Shown here in pieces: positions 1 through 6,343 of a DNA stretch of 23,832 bases (position 1 is its first letter; the number at the start of each line of letters is the position of its first letter). The position numbers and the translations under genes were made by a program. The stretch comes from Candidatus Buchananbacteria bacterium (lineage in GTDB: Bacteria > Patescibacteriota > Patescibacteriia > CAIXNZ01), in assembly GCA_030592165.1 (NCBI GenBank), contig JAUVKC010000010.1, positions 1 to 23,832 on the forward strand, in the 5' to 3' direction. Under the pieces are notes generated by a model. It saw only the letters and a list, made by a program, of their open reading frames with translations, was not told where the DNA came from and ran no database searches.

Positions 1-528
1 AACAACCTCTTCATTAGCCAAGCCAACGTTACAGGAAATACACCAGTTAATATCCATTTTATTTTTATAAGCTAAATTTTTCTCAAATAATTGTAAAAAT
101 ATCCATTGGGTCCATTTATAGTATTTTGGATCTGTTGTATTTATTTCTCGTGACCAGTCAAAAGAAAAACCCAGTGATTTTAATTGACGGGTAAAATTCG
201 CAATATTCTTAGCAGTTGTTTCTTTTGGATGAGTACCTGTTTTGATAGCATAATTTTCTGCTGGCAACCCAAAAGCGTCCCAACCACTGGGGAATAAGAC
301 ATTTTGTCCTTCCATTCTGCGTTTACGAGCCAAAATATCAATAGCAGTAAATGAGCGAGGATGCCCAACATGGAGTCCTTCAGCTGAAGGGTAAGGAAAC
401 TCAATTAAGCAATAAAATTTATTTTTGCCTTTATCAGCAGCCTTATGTAGCTCTTTTTCCTCCCAATATTTCTGCCATTTTGGTTCAATTTTTGCTGGAT
501 TATATTCTTTCATAATTTTTTTGTTCAT
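1..528 (-). CDS. leuS: Leucyl-tRNA synthetase, N-terminal part (runs off the window)
   Basis: Class I aminoacyl-tRNA synthetase that charges tRNA-Leu in the cytoplasm. The 176 visible residues match the LeuRS N-terminus: the PAKIEPKWQKYW opening, the HIGH-type signature HVGH at about residues 53-56 within SAEGLHVGHPRSF, then GWDAFGLPAENYAI, typical of the LeuRS/IleRS/ValRS catalytic fold. CISCNVGLANEEVV at the window edge is where the zinc/editing region begins in LeuRS. Two in-frame ATGs are possible, at 528 and 513; neither has a clear Shine-Dalgarno sequence. I took the upstream one; the downstream start (MKEYNPAK) would fit the family equally well. A good promoter lies at 593-621. The C-terminal part lies outside the window. 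Confidence 0.95.
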   Translation of the reverse strand, partial: MNKKIMKEYNPAKIEPKWQKYWEEKELHKAADKGKNKFYCLIEFPYPSAEGLHVGHPRSFTAIDILARKRRMEGQNVLFPSGWDAFGLPAENYAIKTGTHPKETTAKNIANFTRQLKSLGFSFDWSREINTTDPKYYKWTQWIFLQLFEKNLAYKNKMDINWCISCNVGLANEEVV

Positions 529-534
529 AGAATA

Positions 535-574
535 GAGCTAATGGCCTAAAAACTATATACTATTTGCCATTAGC
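535..574. repeat. 10-bp inverted repeat in the leuS leader, AGCTAATGGC / GCCATTAGCT
   Basis: AGCTAATGGC and its exact reverse complement are separated by about 20 AT-rich bases. A similar phrase (ACTATTTGCCAT followed by an AT-rich run) recurs at 23430-23480, so this may be a member of a dispersed intergenic repeat family rather than a leuS-specific element. In the leuS mRNA it would form a leader hairpin. Confidence 0.55.
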
Positions 575-592
575 TATACGACTATATAGCCC

Positions 593-621
593 ATTTTACG
601 CTAAAATCAAAAAAAATTCAA
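593..621 (-). promoter_or_regulatory. leuS promoter
   Basis: Minus-strand -35 TTGAAT (616-621), 17-bp spacer, -10 TAAAAT (593-598). The predicted start near 586 gives a leader of about 57 nt that contains the inverted repeat at 535-574. Confidence 0.6.
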
Positions 622-702
622 TGCAAATATCGTATATTAGCCAAGATTAGCTAAAAAATTAAAATCATTAACTAATTACTACTATTTAAAGAATAAAATG
701 AC

Positions 703-731
703 TTGACAAAATATACATAATATGCTATAGT
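703..731 (+). promoter_or_regulatory. Strong promoter for the 51-aa gene
   Basis: Consensus -35 TTGACA (703-708), 17-bp spacer, -10 TATAGT (726-731) preceded by an extended TG element. Transcription would start near 738 and end at the terminator at 971-1008, a unit of about 270 nt. Confidence 0.8.
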
Positions 732-793
732 TATATATCAAGTTCAAAGAGGGCTTGGCAAAAATACAAACAACCTTTATAAGGAGGTACGTT

Positions 794-949
794 ATGGGAG
801 ATAAAGGGATTGGCAATACCGTAAAAAAGAGTTATGTAGGATCAAATTTAAGCACAACAATAAATGGTCCTACCATGACCACCGCAGAGCTTTTCGCTCT
901 CCAAAGCAAAAGGAGATCCTTCTCGGATAACCATAAAATCTGGCGATAA
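794..949 (+). CDS. Small orphan protein, 51 aa
   Basis: Unrecognised. The start is set by AAGGAGGT at 781-788, five bases before ATG 794; an upstream in-frame TTG at 755 has no usable ribosome binding site. The product (MGDKGIGNTVKKSYVG... ending RSFSDNHKIWR) is basic at its C-terminus and polar, with no membrane segment or cysteine motif. It has a near-perfect promoter, an optimal ribosome binding site and a dedicated terminator, so it is a self-contained, probably highly expressed unit. The product could be a small protein, or the transcript could be the functional part. I cannot assign a role. Confidence 0.6.
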   Translation: MGDKGIGNTVKKSYVGSNLSTTINGPTMTTAELFALQSKRRSFSDNHKIWR

Positions 950-970
950 TGTCGCCACCAACAAAATAAA

Positions 971-1008
971 GCCCCCTATGGACATCGATCCAGGGGCTTC
1001 TTTTTTTT
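971..1008 (+). terminator. Intrinsic terminator of the 51-aa gene
   Basis: GCCCC pairs with GGGGC around an inner TGGA/TCCA helix (971-997), followed by a run of eight T (1001-1008). Confidence 0.85.
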
Positions 1009-1010
1009 GT

Positions 1011-1042
1011 AAAAAAAACTTCTACATAAATGTAGAAGTTTT
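1011..1042 (-). terminator. Intrinsic terminator of the 158-aa gene
   Basis: A perfect 13-bp inverted repeat (1015-1027 with 1030-1042, core ACTTCTACAT/ATGTAGAAGT, 2-nt loop) followed on the minus strand by a T run (A run at 1011-1018). It sits back to back with the plus-strand terminator at 971-1008. Confidence 0.85.
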
Positions 1043-1047
1043 AATTA

Positions 1048-1524
1048 TTATGAATCACCTCCTGCTTCATGCTGTCTTATTTGCATAGCAAATTCAGTTT
1101 CACAAGAATCAATCCACTCAGTACTCATGAACATTAAACAGGCAACATTGTTTGTTTTTTTTGATAATCTTATCATGAAATTTTTACTAAAAACAATAAA
1201 ATTATCTGTTTCAGCACATAGCCAGTGATACTTTTGAACTTTCTTACCAAAAAACTGACGAAAAAATTCTTTCAAATCAAGATCAACAAGAAGTTCGAAG
1301 TGGAATTCTATCAATGCGTCATCTCTTGGATCAATGTGAAAAGTAAGTTCGCTATATTCACGAGCTATAACAAAATGCATGATTTCATCCTCCAATAAAT
1401 AATATATTTCTGGAAGATCAAAAATTAAAGTCAAGTCCTCAAGATCACAATCGTCAAGTTTAAACGAGCCCTCTTTCATTATTATACAACCATTCTGCCA
1501 ACCTGGTAATATCGGTAATAACAT
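1048..1524 (-). CDS. Orphan acidic protein, 158 aa
   Basis: Unrecognised. The sequence has an acidic N-terminal half (KLDDCDLEDLTLIFDLPEIYYLLEDE) with alternating hydrophobic and charged stretches, suggesting a soluble alpha/beta protein; there is no signal peptide or convincing membrane helix. The start is firm: AAGGAGGG five bases before ATG 1524. A promoter inside the 3' end of the upstream gene and a terminator just after the stop make it an independent unit. The phrase around its start (AAGGAGG-x-TCAA-start) is nearly identical to those of the orphan genes at 22273 and 23197, which suggests a shared expression class. No function can be proposed. Confidence 0.75.
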   Translation of the reverse strand: MLLPILPGWQNGCIIMKEGSFKLDDCDLEDLTLIFDLPEIYYLLEDEIMHFVIAREYSELTFHIDPRDDALIEFHFELLVDLDLKEFFRQFFGKKVQKYHWLCAETDNFIVFSKNFMIRLSKKTNNVACLMFMSTEWIDSCETEFAMQIRQHEAGGDS

Positions 1525-1560
1525 TGAACCCTCCTTTTTATTTTCAAACGATTATTATTA

Positions 1561-1589
1561 AACTTAGATAATTTTTTACTTTTTGTCAA
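1561..1589 (-). promoter_or_regulatory. Promoter of the 158-aa gene
   Basis: -35 TTGACA (1584-1589) lies inside the last codons of the CoA-binding gene, followed by a 17-bp spacer and -10 TAAGTT (1561-1566). The -35 is perfect; the -10 keeps only the key first, second and last bases. Confidence 0.6.
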
Positions 1590-1986
1590 GCTTGCAGCTG
1601 GTAGTTTCCGTCATTATACACTCACCAATTATAATTTCAAAACCAGCATTTTTAGCCAGCTCAACTGCTTGGTCATATTCTGAACCTGGCTGAAACCAGA
1701 TTTTATTCAAATTCAAATCAAGACAATCTTGAACAGCTTTTTGAGCATTTTTTTTGCCCACCACCAAAACAACAACATCAGGTCTTTCATCAAGAGAGAT
1801 TAAACTAGGATAACATTTAAGACCAGCCACTTCTTCATAATTTGAGTTTACTGGAATAACTTTATAACCTTTCTTTTTTAAATCAACCAAAACCTTATAA
1901 CCATATTTTTCCTGGCTTTGAGTAGCCCCAATAATCGCATAAATATAATTGGGCCTAATATAGTTTTGCAATTCTTTTTCTTCCAT
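1576..1986 (-). CDS. CoA-binding domain protein (YccU-like), 136 aa
   Basis: A single Rossmann-fold CoA_binding_2 domain, as in YccU-type proteins. Seen: an N-terminal beta strand and nucleotide loop (YAIIGATQSQEKYGYKV), then KKGYKVIPVNSNYEEVAG, PDVVVLVV, and the family's C-terminal signature IWFQPGSEYDQAVELAKNAG followed by ECIM. Length fits the family (about 130-145). The physiological role of these proteins is poorly defined; CoA or a dinucleotide is the expected ligand. The start is ATG 1986; no Shine-Dalgarno sequence is evident. A purine-rich tandem repeat lies upstream (2030-2072). No terminator is visible, because the next gene's promoter overlaps the end of this one. Confidence 0.85.
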   Translation of the reverse strand: MEEKELQNYIRPNYIYAIIGATQSQEKYGYKVLVDLKKKGYKVIPVNSNYEEVAGLKCYPSLISLDERPDVVVLVVGKKNAQKAVQDCLDLNLNKIWFQPGSEYDQAVELAKNAGFEIIIGECIMTETTSCKLDKK

Positions 1987-2029
1987 ATATTTTTTTAAAA
2001 AATTTAAATCATTTCATCTTAGCCTATAC

Positions 2030-2072
2030 TCCTCTTCTTCATCTTCTTCCTTCATCTTCTTCCTTCCTCTCT
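2030..2072. repeat. Tandem 13-nt repeat, GGAAGAAGATGAA on the minus strand
   Basis: The minus strand carries two perfect consecutive copies of GGAAGAAGATGAA plus a degenerate third, in the leader of the CoA-binding gene. The tract contains a possible 13-codon ORF (MKEEDEEEEYRLR) preceded by a purine-rich, Shine-Dalgarno-like stretch. It could be a slippage-prone simple repeat, an upstream leader peptide or a remnant. Confidence 0.6.
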
Positions 2073-2094
2073 TTTATAATAACAAATTCACAGA

Positions 2095-2127
2095 GAAAAA
2101 AAGAGCCACTCATAAATGAGTAGCTCT
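2095..2127 (-). terminator. Intrinsic terminator of the 96-aa gene
   Basis: AGAGCcACTCAT pairs with ATGAGTaGCTCT (2102-2113 with 2116-2127, one mismatch), followed on the minus strand by a T run at 2102-2095. Confidence 0.85.
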
Positions 2128-2130
2128 GAT

Positions 2131-2421
2131 TTAGCTGACGAACGAACACCTGACAGGTATTGTTGGTATTTTATCAAGATCAAATGTTGTCGGACAATCA
2201 ACAGACAGACCTTTTTCACTGGCAATATTTTGAGCTAGAGCATAAAAATCAAACAACTCTGCTGGATGATTAATTTCTATTTCTTGTTTATCTTGTCCAT
2301 AGCCTCCTTTATCGTAGAATTTTAACCTTCCGATTACACTTCCATTTAATCCTCTGGGTATCCACTCCAATACCCACCCTGGTCCTAATCCCCTTGGGAC
2401 TTCAACAATCTGATCAGACAA
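2131..2421 (-). CDS. Orphan protein, 96 aa, TTG start
   Basis: Unrecognised. Starts at TTG 2421, because no ATG or GTG occurs in frame; a G-rich stretch (GGGGGGAG) lies immediately upstream but unusually close to the codon, so the exact start is uncertain. The product is glycine- and proline-rich at its N-terminus (VEVPRGLGPGWVLEWIPRG), then beta-like (GSVIGRLKFYDKGG), and ends in a short segment with two cysteines. No membrane helix. It has a near-consensus promoter at 2502-2530 and its own terminator directly after the stop codon, so it is a single-gene unit. Confidence 0.65.
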   Translation of the reverse strand: MSDQIVEVPRGLGPGWVLEWIPRGLNGSVIGRLKFYDKGGYGQDKQEIEINHPAELFDFYALAQNIASEKGLSVDCPTTFDLDKIPTIPVRCSFVS

Positions 2422-2464
2422 GACTCCCCCCTTTTTTTCATATTTGAAATTTAACTAAAAAGTA

Positions 2465-2490
2465 AAAAAAGGCTTATTGCCTATTTTTTT
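2465..2490. terminator. Hairpin with T runs on both sides: trxB terminator and possible leader attenuator
   Basis: The core AGGC-AATAA-GCCT (minus-strand reading) is flanked by A7 and T7, so it can terminate in either direction. For minus-strand transcripts it would end the infB-trxA-trxB unit. It also lies just downstream of the promoter at 2502-2530, so a transcript of the 96-aa gene would begin with it. Confidence 0.65.
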
Positions 2491-2501
2491 AATTTAATGA
2501 A

Positions 2502-2530
2502 ACTATACGCTACTATCTCTTTTTTGTCAA
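2502..2530 (-). promoter_or_regulatory. Strong promoter of the 96-aa gene
   Basis: -35 TTGACA (2525-2530), 17-bp spacer, -10 TATAGT (2502-2507). Predicted start near 2495. It lies between the trxB stop and the trxB terminator. Confidence 0.8.
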
Positions 2531-2550
2531 TATCTCCCAAAACTTAGATA

Positions 2551-3507
2551 CTATTTATTTCCCCAATCTGCAATTGAACCTTTTTTATCCAGTTTATGTT
2601 GAAGATATTTATAGGCAGATAAAGCAGCCTTAGCTCCTTCACCGGCTGCAATAATAATTTGTTTATAAAGCCCATTAGTGACATCACCGGCAGCGAAAAT
2701 ACCTTCAGTGCTAGTATGATTATAATCATTAATAACAACTTGATTTTGCTGATTCAAGTCAACAGAGTCTTTGATTAATTGAGAGTTAACATAATGACCA
2801 ACTTCAATAAAAACTCCATCCACTTCAATATTTTTCATCTCTTCAGTTTTTATATTTTTAACATCAAGACTTTTTACAAAATCTTCACCTTTAATTTCTG
2901 TCACCGCACTATCTAAAACTAATTCAACATTTTTAGCATTTTTAACTTGTTCAACCAATATCTCATCTCCACGAAATTCATCACGTCTGTGAATCAAATA
3001 AACTTTTTTAGCAATTTTGGCTAAATATTCTGCGGCGTCTAAAGCAGCATTGCCACCACCAACAACAGCAACTATCTTACCTTTATATAAAGGAGCATCG
3101 CAATTCGCACAATATGTAACTCCTTTATTAATAAATTCTTTTTCTCCTGGAACTTCCAAATTACGAGGCGTAACCCCAAAAGATAAAATCACCGCATAAG
3201 CCTGATATTCATTATCCTGATTTGTTTTAACAGTAAAAACATCCTCTTTTTTAATAATACTGGCCATTTCTTCCATAATAAATTCTGAACCAAAACTTTC
3301 TGCCTGCTTTTTCATATTTTGAGTCAAATCAAAACCATCAATTTCTTCAAATCCTGGATAATTTTCAATTGAAGCAACTGTACCTGCCTGCCCGCCAATA
3401 TCTTTGGTAACTATAAGATTTGATAATTTTCTACGAGACGCATAAATACCAGCTGTTAATCCAGCTGGTCCGCCGCCTACTATTATTAAATCGTATATTT
3501 TTAACAT
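2551..3507 (-). CDS. trxB: Thioredoxin reductase (NADPH), 318 aa
   Basis: Low-molecular-weight FAD-dependent thioredoxin reductase; it transfers electrons from NADPH to thioredoxin. Seen: FAD dinucleotide motif GGGPAG (11-16), redox-active CANC at 133-136, NADPH motif GGGNAA (150-155) followed by the HRRDEFR phosphate-binding segment, and the C-terminal FAD motif GIFAAGDVTNG. Length is normal for the family. The redox motif is CANC, where the common forms are CATC or CAVC. It lies 38 bp downstream of trxA, so the enzyme and its substrate are very likely cotranscribed. The ATG start lacks a Shine-Dalgarno sequence. Confidence is high. Confidence 0.96.
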   Translation of the reverse strand: MLKIYDLIIVGGGPAGLTAGIYASRRKLSNLIVTKDIGGQAGTVASIENYPGFEEIDGFDLTQNMKKQAESFGSEFIMEEMASIIKKEDVFTVKTNQDNEYQAYAVILSFGVTPRNLEVPGEKEFINKGVTYCANCDAPLYKGKIVAVVGGGNAALDAAEYLAKIAKKVYLIHRRDEFRGDEILVEQVKNAKNVELVLDSAVTEIKGEDFVKSLDVKNIKTEEMKNIEVDGVFIEVGHYVNSQLIKDSVDLNQQNQVVINDYNHTSTEGIFAAGDVTNGLYKQIIIAAGEGAKAALSAYKYLQHKLDKKGSIADWGNK

Positions 3508-3545
3508 TTCTTATTATTAGTTTGAAATTTTTGGACAACGACTTG

Positions 3546-3872
3546 CTATACCTTAAATTTTTCTAAACGTTCTTTTAAGGCGTCTAAACTCTGTGCACCA
3601 ACCCATTCATCAACAACTTCACCTCCTTTAAAAATCTTAAAAGCTGGGACTGACATAATATTATATTTTTGAGCAATAGCTCCTCCCTCATCTACATCTA
3701 ATTTAGCAATCTTAACTGGCTGTCCTTCCATTTCCGTAGCTAAATTTTCAATAACTGGTAACATCATTTTGCAGGGACCACACCATTGAGCCCAAAAATC
3801 AACTAAGACAGGGACATCACTTTGGATAACTTCTTGTTCAAAGTTATCTGAATTTAAATTTACTTCTGCCAT
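3546..3872 (-). CDS. trxA: Thioredoxin, 108 aa
   Basis: Small cytoplasmic disulfide reductase. It has the canonical WCGPC active site (C31 and C34 from ATG 3872) in FWAQWCGPCKMMLPV, the buried Asp in LVDFW, and the cis-proline segment MSVPAF. The ATG at 3872 (MAEVNLN) is chosen; an in-frame TTG four codons upstream has no support. It sits between infB (62 bp) and trxB (38 bp) in what looks like one minus-strand unit. The partner reductase next door supports a complete thioredoxin system. Confidence 0.96.
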   Translation of the reverse strand: MAEVNLNSDNFEQEVIQSDVPVLVDFWAQWCGPCKMMLPVIENLATEMEGQPVKIAKLDVDEGGAIAQKYNIMSVPAFKIFKGGEVVDEWVGAQSLDALKERLEKFKV

Positions 3873-3934
3873 AATATATTGCAATTAATAATTAACAACG
3901 TACAATGTACAATTATGGATGGATAATTATTTTT

Positions 3935-5929
3935 TTATAATATTTTACTAATAGATTGTTCTTGGTAAACTTGCAAAATATCGCCCTCCTTAATTTCTTT
4001 TTTTGTGGTTAGATTTATGCCACATTCTTGATCTTCAAGTACTTCATTAACATCTTGCTTACCTGCTTGAAGCTGAGCTATTTCAGCTGTTGCAATAATT
4101 TCTTTATCCCGTAAAACTTCAACCTTACCTTTGTTAACTATTTTACCTTTTGTTACTTTTCCACCCAAAACAACATTCTTTGGCTCAACTTTGAAAATTG
4201 CCAGGACTTTCAATTTACCTAAATCTTCTCTGACAATCTCAGGGGAAAGCTGTTGTGACATTTGTGCTTTAACATCCTCAATCAGTTTATATATTATATC
4301 ATAATATTTTATTTCCAAACCTTTTTCTCTGGCAAGTTCATCTGCAGAAGAAATAGGTTTCACATTAAAACCAATCAACATGGCCTCACTGCTTAAAGCT
4401 AAATCAACATCAGCATCTGTAATATTCCCTAAGCCCTTAGAAATTATTTTTACTTTAATTTCTTCTGATTCAATTTTTTCTAATGATTCAGAAATAGCTT
4501 CCAACGAGCGCAAAACATCAGTTTTAATTATTAAATTTACTTTTGTTACTTTACTTTCTTCATCTTCATTTTGGATTTGAGCAAAACTACTAATGACTGT
4601 TTCATCTTTTTGAATTTGGAATTCTTTTGTTTTCTTATGTTTTCTTTCAATTTTTTTTGTGACTTCAACAATATCACCAACTTTTGGTGCATATTTCAAG
4701 CCAATAATTTTTACTGGGACAGAAGGACTTGCTTCCACAATATCCTTATTAGTATAATCTTTTAAGCTTCTAGCTTTACCATAAAACTCACCATTGATTG
4801 TCAAATTATCTCCTTTTTTAAGTGTTCCGTTTTGAATAAGAACTGTAGCAACTGGTCCTTCTCCTTTATCAATATGAGATTCAATAATTGTTCCAACCGC
4901 TTCTTTATTTGGGTTAGCCATTATTTTTTCTTTTTCTAATTCAGCCACTAATAATATTGTATCTAATAAATCATCAATGTTTTGATTTTCTTTAGCAGAA
5001 ATTGGCACAATAATTGTATCACCACCCCAATCTTCAGGATTCAAATTCATACTAGCTAAATCTTGTTTTACTTTTTCAATGTTTGATTCAGGTAAATCAA
5101 TTTTATTAATTGCTACCACCATTGGGATTTCTGACTGCTGAATAATTTTTATGGCTTCAACTGTTTGTGGTTTGATACTATCATTTGCAGCAACTACTAA
5201 AATAGCCACATCAGCAATCTTGGCTCCACGAGATCTCATAGCCGTAAAAGCTTCATGCCCCGGTGTATCTATAAAAGTAATTAAAGTATCTTTTTTATGC
5301 ACCTGATACGCCCCAATATGTTGGGTGATTCCGCCAGCTTCTCCTGCCACAACATCAGTCTTGCGAATAGCATCTAAAAGTTTAGTTTTACCATGATCAA
5401 CATGGCCCATAACAACAATAACAGGGGCTCTGGCTTGCAAATCAGATTTTTCTTCTTTTTCAATAATTTGTTTTATTTTTAAACTTCTTTTTGGAATATC
5501 TTTAATCTCTTCTGTTAAACTTAATTTCACTCCAAACTCATCTGCTACAATAGAAGCGGTTTCAAAATCAATTCTTTCATTTAATGAAGCCAAAACTCCG
5601 TTTTTCATTAACTCTTTAATAACCTCATTAACTGGTCTATTCAAAATAGTTGCAAAGTCACGAACAGTGACTACTGAAGGCATCTCAGCTTCTGTTATTT
5701 CTTGAACAACATTTGGTCCTTCATTTAATATTTTAAACTCATCTAATTTTGCTTGTTTGTCAGCCTCAATTTTTTCTCTTATCTCTTCTCCAATATAAAT
5801 TATTTTTCTGGCAATTTTATCATCAAATTTAATCGCTTTTTTTCCCACATCAAAACCAAACCCTGGCAATACTTCCAAAAGCTCTTTTGTGTTTACTCTT
5901 AATTTTCTTGATAGTTCTGAAACATTCAT
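3935..5929 (-). CDS. infB: Translation initiation factor IF-2, 664 aa
   Basis: GTPase that delivers fMet-tRNA to the 30S subunit and promotes 50S joining. Domains seen: a short IF2_N-type region (1-60), a second IF2_N-like helical segment (about 85-140), then the G domain with G1 GHVDHGKT (175-182), AGGITQHIGAY as G2, DTPGHEAFTAMRSRGA (from 221) as G3, NKID (275-278) as G4 and SAKEN as G5. Beta-barrel domain II, IF-2 domain III and the C-terminal barrel follow. The long charged N-terminal extension of many bacterial IF-2s is absent, giving a compact form. No Shine-Dalgarno sequence precedes ATG 5929. A promoter at 6065-6093 and a leader hairpin lie upstream; trxA follows after 62 bp. Confidence 0.97.
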   Translation of the reverse strand: MNVSELSRKLRVNTKELLEVLPGFGFDVGKKAIKFDDKIARKIIYIGEEIREKIEADKQAKLDEFKILNEGPNVVQEITEAEMPSVVTVRDFATILNRPVNEVIKELMKNGVLASLNERIDFETASIVADEFGVKLSLTEEIKDIPKRSLKIKQIIEKEEKSDLQARAPVIVVMGHVDHGKTKLLDAIRKTDVVAGEAGGITQHIGAYQVHKKDTLITFIDTPGHEAFTAMRSRGAKIADVAILVVAANDSIKPQTVEAIKIIQQSEIPMVVAINKIDLPESNIEKVKQDLASMNLNPEDWGGDTIIVPISAKENQNIDDLLDTILLVAELEKEKIMANPNKEAVGTIIESHIDKGEGPVATVLIQNGTLKKGDNLTINGEFYGKARSLKDYTNKDIVEASPSVPVKIIGLKYAPKVGDIVEVTKKIERKHKKTKEFQIQKDETVISSFAQIQNEDEESKVTKVNLIIKTDVLRSLEAISESLEKIESEEIKVKIISKGLGNITDADVDLALSSEAMLIGFNVKPISSADELAREKGLEIKYYDIIYKLIEDVKAQMSQQLSPEIVREDLGKLKVLAIFKVEPKNVVLGGKVTKGKIVNKGKVEVLRDKEIIATAEIAQLQAGKQDVNEVLEDQECGINLTTKKEIKEGDILQVYQEQSISKIL

Positions 5930-6031
5930 GGTGATGAAAATCTACGAATTAAATACATGTCCGAAGACAAGGCAGGCAAATCTACGAATATTACAAAAAA
6001 TGTTAATACTAATAAATTTGTAGCGTAATCA

Positions 6032-6060
6032 AAAACAAAGGATTTTATCATCCTTGTTTT
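6032..6060 (-). promoter_or_regulatory. Leader hairpin upstream of infB, attenuator-like
   Basis: On the minus strand AAAACAAGGAT pairs with ATCCTTTGTTTT (one bulged base, 6-nt loop) and the 3' strand ends in T5. It sits at the very 5' end of the predicted infB transcript, so it could protect the end or terminate early. Confidence 0.45.
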
Positions 6061-6064
6061 GTTT

Positions 6065-6093
6065 AATATACTCCTTAAGAGGAGACTTGTCAA
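6065..6093 (-). promoter_or_regulatory. infB promoter
   Basis: -35 TTGACA (6088-6093), 17-bp spacer, -10 TATATT (6065-6070). The spacer itself contains the inverted repeat CTCCT-TAAG-AGGAG (6071-6084), a possible repressor site. Confidence 0.75.
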
Positions 6094-6108
6094 TCACAAA
6101 CTTAAGCC

Positions 6109-6137
6109 TTGCCAAGACACGTTTATTATGTTAAGCT
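6109..6137 (+). promoter_or_regulatory. Candidate rny operon promoter
   Basis: -35 TTGCCA (6109-6114), 17-bp spacer ending in an extended TGT, -10 TAAGCT (6132-6137). A second possible -10, TATAAA near 6196, has a poorer -35. The leader would be about 200 nt or 140 nt respectively. Confidence 0.45.
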
Positions 6138-6228
6138 AAAATTACTAATAATTAAATAAACAGGGAATTGAATTTTTACGGAAAGAAAGAGACGATATAA
6201 ATCAAAGATTAAATTTTACAATTTTACA

Positions 6229-6297
6229 ATGAACTCAAATACCAAAATTGAAAACAAACTCTTATCAAGACGATTAAATCAAGGTGTCTCTCTTTAA
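6229..6297 (+). other. Possible 22-codon upstream ORF in the rny leader
   Basis: ATG 6229 to TAA 6297 encodes a 22-residue basic peptide (MNSNTKIENKLLSRRLNQGV plus two residues) with no Shine-Dalgarno sequence. Purine-rich GAAAGAAAGAGAC (6181-6193) could pair with GTCTCTCTTT near the ORF's end. It might be a leader peptide or chance; the rest of 5930-6343 shows only a promoter pair, the infB hairpin and a direct repeat ATCTACGAAT (near 5940 and 5981). Confidence 0.25.
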
Positions 6298-6343
6298 GGT
6301 TCTTTCATAAAATCTTTTTCTGTTTTTTATCATAGGAGAAACT

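Noticed and set aside
755..793. TTG start extending the 51-aa gene upstream
   Set aside because: The upstream TTG has no properly spaced Shine-Dalgarno sequence, while AAGGAGGT is ideally placed for ATG 794.
4380..4765. Plus-strand ORFs inside infB
   Set aside because: Antisense shadows of a strongly conserved gene.
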